Shown piece by piece: positions 35,738 to 44,233 of a DNA stretch of 64,000 bases; the first letter of the stretch is position 1, and every line of letters starts with the position of its first letter. The position numbers and the translations under genes are program-made. The notes beneath the pieces are model-generated. The model had not been told where the DNA came from, did no database searches, and saw only the letters and a list, made by a program, of their open reading frames with translations. Source of the DNA: Kibdelosporangium persicum (GTDB taxonomy: Bacteria > Actinomycetota > Actinomycetes > Mycobacteriales > Pseudonocardiaceae); assembly GCF_013280595.1 (NCBI RefSeq), contig NZ_JAAATY010000009.1:248001-312000 (forward strand), written 5' to 3'.

Positions 35738-36876
35738 TCAGTCCACACACGGAATCGGAGCCGGCGCCTGGTTCGCCGGTGCTGCCGGGACGTCCGCGGG
35801 CGGTGGTGCGGTTTCCGGCTTCTCCTGCTTCTTCGGTGCCGGGTTGAGCATCTCGGCGACGGCGGCGCGGACCTTGTGGGGGTCGACGATGTTGATGCTT
35901 TCGCCGTCGACCGTTTCGGTGCGCTCGATCGGCAGGGTCAGGTAGGTCATCCGGCCGCGGGTCAGGTTGGACATGCGTATCGCGAAGTCGAACAGTTCGA
36001 TGCCCTCGTCCACCACGACGTTCTGTTTGGCGACGTCGACCAGGCCGGGCAGCAGCGCGGCTCCCTCGCTGCGGACCTTGTGCATCACGGCGGCGACGAA
36101 TGCCTGCTGACGACGGGTGCGATCGAGGTCGCCGTTGTGCAGTCCGTGGCGTTGCCGGACGAAGGCCAGAGCCTGGGACGCGTTCAGGGTTTGCCGTCCG
36201 GCCGTCAGGTTGGCGCCGGACAGGGGTCGTGGGTCGCGTTGGTGACGCACACCTCGATGCCGCCGAGGGCGTTCGCCAGGTAGTAGAACCCGGCCAGGCT
36301 GACCTCGGCGATGTGGTCGATCGGCACGTCGAGGAACGTGCGGACCGTGTCGATCTGGGCGCGGCGGCCGGCTTCCCGGCCGCGGAACTCCAGCTCGTGC
36401 GGGTCCCGCAGGCCGTCGGCGCGCAGCCTGGTCTCTTCGGCGATCTTGGCGCGGCCGTACGCCTCCTTGATCTTCCCGCGGACCGGGCCGCCGGGGATGC
36501 CGTGCAAGTCGACGAAGTTGTCGCGGGGAACAGACAACGCGGTGGCCTGTGAACCGTCATGGGGGATGTGCAGCAACATCAACGTGTTCGCGTTGTAGCC
36601 GCCGCGATCGCTCTCCCCGGCGTGCAACTGGGTCAGGATCGCGTCCGGCAGCGGGTCGCCGTTCAGGTCCAGGCGGGTGGTCAGTCCCATCACCAGGATG
36701 TTCACCGCGCCAACGGATCGCGGTGCGTCCGGGGCGATCGCCTTGGACCTGCGCACGCCTTCGTCCAGATCCCGGTACGTGGCCCAGGCCACGCCCGCGG
36801 CGACCATCAGCGTCACGGACAGCAGAATCCAAGTGGTCCGGACCATGACGATCGCGGACTTCCGCGGCCACCCCAT
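35738..36876 (-). pseudogene. LCP-family (LytR-CpsA-Psr) wall-polymer transferase, frameshifted
   Basis: The first part (from the ATG at 36874-36876) has a membrane helix (TWILLSVTLMVAAGVAWAT) and the LCP core: SVGAVNILVMGLTTR, LSVPRDNFVDLHG, and GFYYLANALGGIEVCVTNATHDP. It then hits a stop. The rest of the family pattern continues at once in another frame (PLSGANLTAGRQTLNASQALAFVRQRHGL) to 35738. The switch lies in a C-run (complement of about 36224-36227); a single added C would rejoin the frames into a normal LCP protein of about 380 residues. LCP enzymes attach arabinogalactan or other polymers to peptidoglycan. This is either a broken gene or a sequencing error in a homopolymer. Confidence 0.82.
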
Positions 36877-36951
36877 GCCGCGGATGTTACGCGACGGGGT
36901 GGTTGAGCTATATCCTGTTTGGAGTCCGATCAAGACAGCGGGACGGCAGCG

Positions 36952-37338
36952 GTGGGGGAAGTACCGGTACATCCGCGGGTACCTGTGGAAGTACCAGCGG
37001 TCGCGGCCGTCGCCATCCTTACTGTCTTCGTAGGTATGGGGTTGATCACGGACGGCGGCACCGTCGGCTGGGTCTTCGGAGCGTGGGTCATCACCGGCAT
37101 GGTCGCGGCAGCGGCGCTCGTCCGGCCGGTGGGCCTCTGGATTGTGGTTCCCGCGCCGCCGATCGTCCTGCTGATCGTGGTGGTGGTCCGCATCGCGTGG
37201 CACTGGCAACCGGTGTGGGGCAACACAAAAGAGCTTGTCGCCGCGTTCGCACCCCCGTACCTTCACGGATTCCCGTGGCTTGCGGCCGCCGTCGGCGTCG
37301 GTCTCACCATCGCGGTCATCCGCATCACCAGACGCTGA
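36952..37338 (+). CDS. Small integral membrane protein (DUF6542-like)
   Basis: The protein has about 128 residues and four predicted helices (AVAAVAILTVFVGMGLIT; GWVFGAWVITGMVAAAALV; LWIVVPAPPIVLLIVVVV; a last one near FPWLAAAVGVGLTIAVI). The pattern of a helix, a GG.VGW.FG turn, RPVGLW and APP resembles the actinobacterial DUF6542 family; function unknown. The GTG at 36952 is chosen because a -10-like box (TATCCT, 36911-36916) would place the transcript start near 36922. A TTG at 36919 in the same frame would add 11 residues. It diverges from the LCP gene. Confidence 0.6.
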   Translation: MGEVPVHPRVPVEVPAVAAVAILTVFVGMGLITDGGTVGWVFGAWVITGMVAAAALVRPVGLWIVVPAPPIVLLIVVVVRIAWHWQPVWGNTKELVAAFAPPYLHGFPWLAAAVGVGLTIAVIRITRR

Positions 37339-37363
37339 GTTCTGTTTCACCTGGGGGTCATTC

Positions 37364-37546
37364 ATGCCGCAGGACAACGAGAGACCTGTGTTCGCATCGG
37401 CCGGCCGCGGCCGGGCATTCGTCCGGCTGGCCAGCCGGTTGCTGGCGGCAGGCATGGTCGTGCTGGTCGTCGTGATCGTCGCGACCACGCTCTGCTCCGT
37501 CCACGTCGACACGGCATTGCCATGGCTCGGCACCGTTCCCAGGTAG
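37364..37546 (+). CDS. Small single-pass membrane protein (60 residues)
   Basis: The ATG at 37364 follows a GGGGGT site. One strong helix (LLAAGMVVLVVVIVATTLC) is flanked by a basic cytoplasmic N-terminus. It overlaps the next gene by 25 bases, so it is probably translated with the NodB-GT2 fusion protein and may be an accessory subunit of it. No family recognised. Confidence 0.5.
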   Translation: MPQDNERPVFASAGRGRAFVRLASRLLAAGMVVLVVVIVATTLCSVHVDTALPWLGTVPR

Positions 37547-39567
37547 GCCGGATTCCCTGGGCGCATTGGATCACCGTGGTCATCGGCGTGCTCCTGCTGC
37601 TGGGCACGCTGACGATCCACGCGTACAGCGTGACCACCTCGCCCGAGGCCGAGCCCACACGCGCCGACGGGACCGTCGACGTCACCGACAACACCATCGC
37701 CCTGGTGATCCACGACAGCCCGAATCCGAAGTGGACAGCACGCATCCTGGACGCGCTGCGCAGGCACCACGCGCACGCGACGTTCATGGTGGCCGGGACA
37801 CGGGTGAACGACCATCCCGAACTGGTCCGGCGGATGCTCGACGAAGGCCACGACATCGGCATCACCGGACTTCGCCCAGGTGACGTCACCCAGCTGCCCG
37901 GCTGGCAACGGGACCTCGAGCTGTCCTTGGCCCAGCAGTCGCTGGCCGCGGCCATCGGTGTCCACACGCGACTTTTCGGTGTGCGGCCGAATGCGTCCGA
38001 CGAAGCGCTGAGGACGCTCGAGCATGACGGCTACCTCGTTGTCAAGCCAACCAGCGACGCGTTGTCCTTACCTTGGGGCGACCTTCCGGCACTCTCCGCC
38101 GTCGCCGGGCCCGGCACAGTCGTCCGGATGCATGACAACGGCAGCGTCACCGTGGACGAGGTGAACGGCCTGCTGTCCACAATGTCCACTCGTGGGCACC
38201 GCTTCGCGACCATGTCCGAGGCACTGATGATGCCTCGTCCGCACGACGAAGCGGGCCTGGGCAGCCGGATCACCGGGCACCTCACCGCCGCGGCCCAGAA
38301 TCACGGCGGCACGCTCGTGATCGTGCTGAACGCGCTGATCATCATGGCCGCGTTGTTGGCTGTGCTGCGCACGTTGATGCAGCTCGGCTTGGCGAACACC
38401 GCACGCCGCTTGGCGCGCGAGCGTGAGCTGAACCCACCGCCGTGGTACTCACCGCCGGTTTCGGTGGTCGTGCCCGCGTACAACGAAGCCGCGAACATCG
38501 TCGCCACAGTTCGGTCGCTGCTGGCCAACACGCACATGGCCGACGTCGAAGTCATCGTGGTGGACGACGGTTCCACCGACGGCACCGCGGATCTGGTGCT
38601 CGCGCTGGACTTACCAGGGGTACGCGTGATCCGGCAACGCAACGCGGGCAAGTCGGCCGCGCTGAACACCGGCATCGCGCATGCCACTCACGACATCCTG
38701 ATCCTGGTGGACGGCGACACCGTGTTCGAACCGGAGACCATCGGCCACCTCGTGCAGCCGATGGCCGACGCGAGCGTCGGCGCGGTGTCCGGCAACACCA
38801 AGGTGGCCAACCGGCGTAGCCTGCTCGGCCGTTGGCAGCACCTGGAGTACTGCGCGGGGTCCAATCTGGACCGCCAGATCCTCAACGCCTTGCAGTGCAT
38901 CCCGACCGTGCCCGGCGCGATCGGCGCGTTCCGCCGGGAAGCACTGCGGGACGTCGGCGGGATCAGCTCGCAGACCATCGCCGAGGACACCGACCTGACG
39001 ATCGCGATCACGCGCGCGGGCTGGCGCGTCACGTACACGCCTGACGCGCGGGCGTGGACCGAAGTCCCGGCCACGCTCGGCGCGCTGTACCGGCAGCGTT
39101 ATCGCTGGTCGTTCGGCACGTTCCAGTCGATGTGGAAGCACCGGCACAGTTGGCGCGATCGCGGGCCGTCCGGTCGGATGGGCCGCTACGGCCTGTTCTA
39201 CCTGTTCGCGTTCCAACTGCTGTTGCCCTTGCTCGGTCCGGCGATGGACGTGTTCGTGTTGTACGGCATGTTCATCGCGGAAGCGCCGTACGCGATCGTG
39301 GTCTGGTTGCTGTTCCTGGCGATCCAGACCGCAGGCGCCGGTTACGCCCTGTATCTCGACGGCGAGTCGTTGCGTCCACTGTGGGGACTGCCCCTGCAAC
39401 AGGTGGTCTACCGGCAGCTCACCTACCTCGTGGTGATTCAGTCGATCGTCACGGCACTGCATGGCGCGCAGCTGAAGTGGCAGACCAACGTGCGAACCGG
39501 CCAGGCCGCCCGGAAACTCAGTGGTGTCGAAAGTTTCGAACCGAAGGACCCGGCCAGACAGCACTGA
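37522..39567 (+). CDS. Degenerate NodB (deacetylase-like) domain fused to GT2 glycosyltransferase
   Basis: The protein has 681 residues. Helix 1 (about 18-36) exports a NodB-fold domain (55-245); a second helix follows, then a cytoplasmic GT2 domain from about 310 and C-terminal membrane helices. The family arrangement is polysaccharide deacetylase plus processive glycosyltransferase. The deacetylase site is lost: TFDDGP reads VIHDSP (62-67) and the zinc motif NHTxTHP reads ITGLRPG (114-120), so both zinc His are missing. The GT2 site is intact: DDGSTDGT from Asp348, VDGDTV, AEDTDL (Glu488-Asp489) and QRYRW. It therefore likely makes a beta-linked polysaccharide without deacetylating it. TTA codons occur at LS-L-PW and LD-L-PG. 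Confidence 0.88.
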   Translation: MARHRSQVGRIPWAHWITVVIGVLLLLGTLTIHAYSVTTSPEAEPTRADGTVDVTDNTIALVIHDSPNPKWTARILDALRRHHAHATFMVAGTRVNDHPELVRRMLDEGHDIGITGLRPGDVTQLPGWQRDLELSLAQQSLAAAIGVHTRLFGVRPNASDEALRTLEHDGYLVVKPTSDALSLPWGDLPALSAVAGPGTVVRMHDNGSVTVDEVNGLLSTMSTRGHRFATMSEALMMPRPHDEAGLGSRITGHLTAAAQNHGGTLVIVLNALIIMAALLAVLRTLMQLGLANTARRLARERELNPPPWYSPPVSVVVPAYNEAANIVATVRSLLANTHMADVEVIVVDDGSTDGTADLVLALDLPGVRVIRQRNAGKSAALNTGIAHATHDILILVDGDTVFEPETIGHLVQPMADASVGAVSGNTKVANRRSLLGRWQHLEYCAGSNLDRQILNALQCIPTVPGAIGAFRREALRDVGGISSQTIAEDTDLTIAITRAGWRVTYTPDARAWTEVPATLGALYRQRYRWSFGTFQSMWKHRHSWRDRGPSGRMGRYGLFYLFAFQLLLPLLGPAMDVFVLYGMFIAEAPYAIVVWLLFLAIQTAGAGYALYLDGESLRPLWGLPLQQVVYRQLTYLVVIQSIVTALHGAQLKWQTNVRTGQAARKLSGVESFEPKDPARQH

Positions 39568-39680
39568 ATGACGGGTTCTTGACTCTGTGTGCACATCCCC
39601 ATACATTTATTTCGAATATGTTTTCGAAAGTTTCGATGTGGTCGATTGCCGTCGTCGCCTCCATCACCCAGCGGAGGGAG

Positions 39681-40916
39681 ATGTATGTGATCCGCTCCAA
39701 GAACCGTTCGAAGACCGTCGCGCTGGTGATCGCGGCGCTCACCATCGCAGGCACCCTGACCGCACAAGCCGCTCCCGCAGCCGCCGCGCCCGTCGAGGAC
39801 GACGGGGTCGACTGCCCGGTCACGCTGCCCGGCTCGACCCCTGCCAACGCCAAACTCCCCGATCCGTTCCAGAAACTGAACGGGTCCCGGATCACCGCCA
39901 AGGCCGACTGGCGATGCCGCCGAGCGGAGATCAAGAAGCTGGCGGAGCGGTCCGTCTACGGCGAGAAACCCGCGAAGCCCAGCAGCGTCACGGGAACGGT
40001 GTCCACTTCGAACATCACCGTGAACGTCTCGCACAACGGCCGGAGTGCGAGTTTCTCGGCCAGGGTCGAACTGCCGAGCGGCTCCGGGCCTTTCCCGGCC
40101 GTCGTCGTCCTGGGCGGGTTCGGCGCGGACACGGCGGCCATCAAGGCCGCGGGCGCCGCCGTCATCAACTACGACCCGCTCGCGGTCGGCCGGGAAGGCA
40201 CGCCACGGAACAACAAACAAGGCGCGTTCTACAGCGTCTACGGTTCCTCCAGCAGTACAGGGTTGCTCCTGGCGTGGGCCTGGGGTGTCAGCCGGATCAT
40301 CGACGTCATCGAGCAGTCAGGCGGCGGCATCCTCCGCCCCGACGCGACCGGCGTCACGGGATGCTCGCGGTACGGCAAGGGTGCCTTCGTGACCGGCGCG
40401 TTCGACCAGCGCATCGCCCTCACCATGCCGATCGAGTCGGGTACCGGCGGTGCTCCCGCTTTCCGTTCGGTTGCCAGGGAAAGCGGCGCCCAGGGGTTGG
40501 GCAGCGCCTATGGCGAGCAGCCCTGGCTGGGCGACGCGTTCACCTCGTTCACCGGCAACCCGGCGGGCCTGCCCGTGGACACGCACCAGGTGATCGGCAT
40601 GATCGCGCCCCGAGGCCTGTTCGTGATGGACAACCCGCACATCGACTGGCTCGCCGCCAGGTCGGGCAGCGTGGCGGCGCTGGCAGGCGCCGAGATCTAC
40701 AAGGCACTCGGCGCGGGCGCCGACATCACGTACTGGTCCGACGTCCAGGACGGCAACCACTGCGCCTCCCGGTCCGAATGGCGGACGCCGCTGCAGCAGC
40801 ACATCCAGAAGTTCCTACTGAAGACGGGCAACACCGCGGGCACTTTCCGGATCTCCGGCAAGAAGGCGGGCAACCTCGCCGAATGGCGGGACTGGCAGAC
40901 CCCTGCTCTGTCCTAG
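39681..40916 (+). CDS. Secreted glucuronoyl-esterase-like enzyme (CE15)
   Basis: This 411-residue precursor has a signal peptide (KTVALVIAALTIAGTLT, cleavage near PAAAA). An alpha/beta-hydrolase has the CE15 nucleophile motif GCSRYGKGAF (Ser), a Glu in MPIESGTG and a catalytic His in DGNHCASRSEW. CE15 enzymes cleave ester bonds between glucuronoyl groups of xylan and lignin alcohols, so the organism probably degrades plant material. No carbohydrate-binding module is attached. The start is the ATG at 39681; GTG at 39687 is better spaced from GGAGGG and equally possible. It is followed by a clear terminator. Confidence 0.87.
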   Translation: MYVIRSKNRSKTVALVIAALTIAGTLTAQAAPAAAAPVEDDGVDCPVTLPGSTPANAKLPDPFQKLNGSRITAKADWRCRRAEIKKLAERSVYGEKPAKPSSVTGTVSTSNITVNVSHNGRSASFSARVELPSGSGPFPAVVVLGGFGADTAAIKAAGAAVINYDPLAVGREGTPRNNKQGAFYSVYGSSSSTGLLLAWAWGVSRIIDVIEQSGGGILRPDATGVTGCSRYGKGAFVTGAFDQRIALTMPIESGTGGAPAFRSVARESGAQGLGSAYGEQPWLGDAFTSFTGNPAGLPVDTHQVIGMIAPRGLFVMDNPHIDWLAARSGSVAALAGAEIYKALGAGADITYWSDVQDGNHCASRSEWRTPLQQHIQKFLLKTGNTAGTFRISGKKAGNLAEWRDWQTPALS

Positions 40917-40927
40917 CACCGCCACAT

Positions 40928-40961
40928 GGCCCGGTGCGGCAGCCACCCGCCGCACCGGGCC
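40928..40961. terminator. Bidirectional hairpin after the CE15 gene
   Basis: Perfect 12-bp arms (GGCCCGGTGCGG, 40928-40939, and complement, 40950-40961) with a 10-base loop lie between convergent genes. Confidence 0.8.
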
Positions 40962-40967
40962 GTTCTC

Positions 40968-41378
40968 TCAGTCGGCGCTACCGGCCGAGTCGGCCGAGTC
41001 GACGGGTGCGGCCTTCCTCGGAGCCTGGACCTTCGTCACCTTGGGTTGCTGTTTCACGGCGGCTGGGGCGATCTTCGCGTCCGGCGAGTCGGCGGAGTCC
41101 AGTGCCGGTGCGGGGACAGGGGCCGGTGCGGGGACAGGGGCCGGTGCGGGGTTCACGGAGTCGGCAGCCGAAGCTGTCGGCGAGTCGGCTGACTCAGGAG
41201 AGTTGTCGACGGCACCCGCCTGGTTCTGAGCCGTTCCGGCGTCGTACTTCTGCACGACGGGAGCGGGGTGCGGGTCGCGCACGGTCGTGTCGTCAGAAGC
41301 CACGGCCGCGGCGGTGCCGAAGCCCGCCAGCGCGAAAGTCGTGACGCCGGCGATGATCCAGGGCCGCTTGCTGTTCAT
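40968..41378 (-). CDS. Hypothetical Pro/Ala-rich secreted or anchored protein
   Basis: This 136-residue protein has an N-terminal signal-like helix (PWIIAGVTTFALAGFGTAAAV) and then a low-complexity chain with the repeated unit PAPVPAPA and an acidic Asp-Ser-Ala pattern near the end. The DNA shows a tandem 18-base repeat at about 41106-41150. The ATG at 41376-41378 follows AAGGAGGAACC, a strong ribosome site. No known domain; it looks like a wall-spanning spacer. Confidence 0.6.
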   Translation of the reverse strand: MNSKRPWIIAGVTTFALAGFGTAAAVASDDTTVRDPHPAPVVQKYDAGTAQNQAGAVDNSPESADSPTASAADSVNPAPAPVPAPAPVPAPALDSADSPDAKIAPAAVKQQPKVTKVQAPRKAAPVDSADSAGSAD

Positions 41379-41457
41379 GGTTCCTCCTTGCTGGGCTTGT
41401 GCTTCCAGGTTGTCCGGTGGAGATGAAGGGAAGTGCTGCCTGACGGTGAAGGAATTC

Positions 41458-42600
41458 TCATGGAAGGCTGCTCTCGGCCAGCTCGATCCGGAGTTCGGTG
41501 TTGCGCAGCCAGTTCTCTTCCTGCACGCGGTACGGACCGGTCGCCAACGACAGCACCACTGCCGCCGTCCGCCGCCGTAAGGCCGCAGGGTCAAGGCAAT
41601 CGGCGAAATGCGCTTCCAGCTGATCGTGCACGGCCGTGATATGCGTGGCGTGGTCCGGCCGGGTCTGCGCGAGAACTGCGAGGTGCCCCAGCAGGCATGC
41701 CGCGTCGTCCAGCCGTTCGCCGCGACCGGCGGTGTCGATGTCGAGCAACCGGGCGTGTCCATTGTGGATGATGAGCTGGTTCTCGTAGAAGTCGCCGTGC
41801 ACCGGCACATCCGGTCCTTCCGGCCGGTCGTGGAAGACCTTCTCGGCGATCGCGCGAGCCCGGGGCGCCAGGTGCGGGGCAACGGCACCCACCACACCGG
41901 CGTAGTGCGGGGCCTTCTGTCCCCAAGTCGGTCCGCGCTCGCCGTCCGCCAGTTCCCAAGGCAGACTGTCCAGCGCTTCGACGACGCTGCGCGGATCGAC
42001 TTCCTTGTGGTCCAACAACTTCTCACGCAACGTCCGCCCCGGCAGGCCGGCCAGGAGGACCAGGCCGTCGTCCGTCCATCCCAAGGATTCCGGTGCGGTG
42101 GGCGTGATGCGATGGCGGTGATGGAGTTCCTTGGCGAGCGCCGGCCGTACCACCTTGACGAAAACCCTGCGGTGGCCGGGAAGCCGGACTTCGACGACGG
42201 CTCGCCGCCGTGGCCGGTACGCCCTCGTCCGGATGGTCACGTCGCCGCCCACCGCCAGCCCGGTGGCTTCGATGAGAACCCGAGCCCGCACCGGATCGAG
42301 TGCCCGCGCCAGTCCAGGCAGGTCCGGGTCGAACGGAAACCGCCAGACACCGACCTCGGTCGTTCCGTCGCTCACCCGCACGGCGCCTTCGGGCAGCCGG
42401 CCGGACGAGGCGGCCAGGACTTCGTCCCTTATCCCGTCAGGCCAGCTGACCGTGGCCGCGTAGCTGACCGTGGTCCGCCTGCCCGGCTGATGGTCGACCT
42501 GCGTGGCGGTCCAGCCCAGCAGTTTCCCGCCGGCTTCGGCCACCACCGCGGCGAGCATGTCGCCCGCCGTCACTCCGGTCAGCACAACGAGATCCGCCAT
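41458..42600 (-). CDS. APH-family (aminoglycoside phosphotransferase-like) kinase
   Basis: The protein has 380 residues. The kinase-fold motifs are VPVHGDFYENQLI (Brenner motif HGDxxxxN with catalytic Asp) and LLDIDTAGRGERLDD (metal-binding Asp). The first 130 residues form a separate N-terminal domain beginning LTGVTAGDMLAAVVAEAGG. The family phosphorylates small molecules such as antibiotics, choline or sugars, and the substrate cannot be told. The ATG at 42598-42600 is preferred over a longer frame that overlaps the divergent gene. It is not clearly tied to the biosynthetic cluster. Confidence 0.8.
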   Translation of the reverse strand: MADLVVLTGVTAGDMLAAVVAEAGGKLLGWTATQVDHQPGRRTTVSYAATVSWPDGIRDEVLAASSGRLPEGAVRVSDGTTEVGVWRFPFDPDLPGLARALDPVRARVLIEATGLAVGGDVTIRTRAYRPRRRAVVEVRLPGHRRVFVKVVRPALAKELHHRHRITPTAPESLGWTDDGLVLLAGLPGRTLREKLLDHKEVDPRSVVEALDSLPWELADGERGPTWGQKAPHYAGVVGAVAPHLAPRARAIAEKVFHDRPEGPDVPVHGDFYENQLIIHNGHARLLDIDTAGRGERLDDAACLLGHLAVLAQTRPDHATHITAVHDQLEAHFADCLDPAALRRRTAAVVLSLATGPYRVQEENWLRNTELRIELAESSLP

Positions 42601-42727
42601 GGCACCAGCATCTCCGGGCCGGATGATCCGGCCATGAGGTGGCGATGAAGAAACTTTCATCTTCGGACCAGCGGGGATTCGGTGCGCTAGCGTGTCGACT
42701 TTGTCCGATTCGAGAAGGGGGATCGTG

Positions 42728-43453
42728 ATGGATGTGGACACCGAGCGGATCTACCCGGCCCGTCGCGTCAGCCTTCGAAGAACGGGCTGGATCCTCCTCG
42801 GCGTGACGCTCGCGATCAATGTGGCGAGCATGGCGGTGCCCGCGCTGATCGACCACCCGCTGACCACGAACCGCGGCGAGATCCAGGAATACCTGGACGT
42901 TTTCGTGGAGGGGAACCTGCCGACCTGGTGGAGCACGGGGCTGCTCGTGATCACCGCGGCCGCGCACGCCGTGCTCGGCGCGATCGGCCATGCCGCCCGG
43001 GTCAACGGCAGCTGGGCGTGGTTCGCCAGCGCCACCATGCTCGGAATGTTGTCCCTCGACGATCACACCCAACTACACGAACGTCTCGACCGCATCGGCC
43101 GCGAACTGGTGACGTACAACGACGGTTTCCCGTTCTACTGGCTGATTCCCGGTCTGGCCGCCGGGCTCTTCGTCGCCGTCGGCCTGCTGCTGCTCGCCCG
43201 CCACCTCCGCGGCCGCCCTCGCTGGTACATGATCACCGGCTGTGCGCTCCTGCTCGCCGCGGCTCTCGGCGGCGAGACGCTACAGGGCCTGCTCATCGCG
43301 TCCGGCCAAAGTGGACCGTTGTACGTGCTGACGTACCACGCGGAGGAACTCGGCGAGAACCTCGGCGTGCTGGCCATGCTCGCCGCCGCGGCCCACTCGG
43401 CCCGCATCACACGCACGCAGTACTCGTTCGATCTGCGGTATCCGCTCACCTGA
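42728..43453 (+). CDS. Six-helix membrane protein of unknown function
   Basis: The 241-residue protein has about six helices (LLGVTLAINVASMAVPALI; LLVITAAAHAVLGAIG; an aromatic one at SWAWFASATMLGMLSL; then FYWLIPGLAAGLFVAVG; ITGCALLLAAALGG; LGVLAMLAAAAHSA). Acidic and His residues cluster on one side (DDHTQLHERLD, then YHAEELGEN), a pattern seen in metal- or heme-binding membrane proteins. The start is ATG 42728 (or GTG 42725) behind GAAGGGGGATC. It diverges from the APH-like kinase gene. Family not recognised. Confidence 0.6.
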   Translation: MDVDTERIYPARRVSLRRTGWILLGVTLAINVASMAVPALIDHPLTTNRGEIQEYLDVFVEGNLPTWWSTGLLVITAAAHAVLGAIGHAARVNGSWAWFASATMLGMLSLDDHTQLHERLDRIGRELVTYNDGFPFYWLIPGLAAGLFVAVGLLLLARHLRGRPRWYMITGCALLLAAALGGETLQGLLIASGQSGPLYVLTYHAEELGENLGVLAMLAAAAHSARITRTQYSFDLRYPLT

Positions 43454-43690
43454 GAAATACCAGACGCCCCGGCTGACAATTACCTGGGAATCCCGCAGCG
43501 AGTCCAGCTGGATCACAACAATCGATGACACAAAAACGACGGAACTTGGAATCGACAGGTCCGCGTCGCGATCGCCGATCGCCTGGCGATCATCGTTGAG
43601 GCTGTGCTTGACTGGAAGAGCGCCGCCCATTCCTGGGCGTGCAGCACGACACACGATGGGGGTTTTGTGTTCACCACAAGGAATCCTGGG

Positions 43691-44092
43691 ATGTCCATGC
43701 CCTTTTCCTCGGGAGCCCGGCGATTGACTGTCGGCGTGATCCTCGCGCTCGTCGCGACAACGGCCATCGCCGCGCCTGCCCAAGCGCAGAATCAGGGCGC
43801 GAGCGCCCTGTCGGGCGGTTATGCGGACTGTCCAGTGAGCCACGTCTGCCTCTGGGACAACATGAATTACCGGGGTGGCTGGCTGGTCCTGGGGTCTGAC
43901 TCCAGCGACATCGGCAACTGGCGAGACCGGGCGAACAGCATGCGGAATCGGACCGGCTACCCCGTGAAGCTGACCGATAAAAGGACGTTGCAGCCGGACG
44001 ACTCGATCAGGTACGCGGCAAATCAGAGCGAGAACGATTTCGGCGCCTTCGGCTGGAACAACCGGATCGACAAGGTCGAAATTCTGGACTGA
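43691..44092 (+). CDS. Secreted small protein, peptidase-inhibitor I36 / beta-gamma-crystallin type
   Basis: The 133-residue precursor has a signal peptide (RRLTVGVILALVATTAIAA, cleavage after APAQA) and a domain with CPVSHVCLWDNMNYRGG and a later FGAFGWNNRIDKVEI. This matches the SMPI-like peptidase inhibitor family I36, which has a crystallin-like fold and a conserved Cys pair. Members inhibit extracellular metalloproteases or simply bind the cell surface. The ATG at 43691 follows AAGGAA; an upstream in-frame GTG (43667) is also possible. Confidence 0.75.
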   Translation: MSMPFSSGARRLTVGVILALVATTAIAAPAQAQNQGASALSGGYADCPVSHVCLWDNMNYRGGWLVLGSDSSDIGNWRDRANSMRNRTGYPVKLTDKRTLQPDDSIRYAANQSENDFGAFGWNNRIDKVEILD

Positions 44093-44170
44093 CGCCGCAT
44101 GAACCGTCGATCGCGATGACGGTTCGTGCTTTGAGTTCTCAGCTCACAAGCACTGCCGGTATCGCACGCG

Positions 44171-44205
44171 AAAGCGGCCGTCAGTTGACCCTGACGGCCG
44201 CTTTT
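44171..44205. terminator. Bidirectional terminator at the left border of the gene cluster
   Basis: A near-perfect inverted repeat (AAAGCGGCCGTCAG at 44171-44184 and its complement at about 44191-44204) is flanked by A and T runs, so it can end transcription in both directions between the convergent I36 and glycosyltransferase genes. Confidence 0.85.
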
Positions 44206-44233
44206 GTGCGGACTGGCCGGCTGTGATCCGGCG

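Noticed and set aside
41106-41150. An 18-base tandem repeat as a possible CRISPR or integration site.
   Set aside because: It is only two and a half direct copies without spacers, inside a gene for a Pro/Ala-rich protein, and simply encodes repeated PAPVPA units.
41458-42600. The APH-type kinase as self-resistance gene of the biosynthetic cluster.
   Set aside because: It lies outside the border terminator at 44171-44205 with unrelated genes in between, and the predicted product is not an aminoglycoside.
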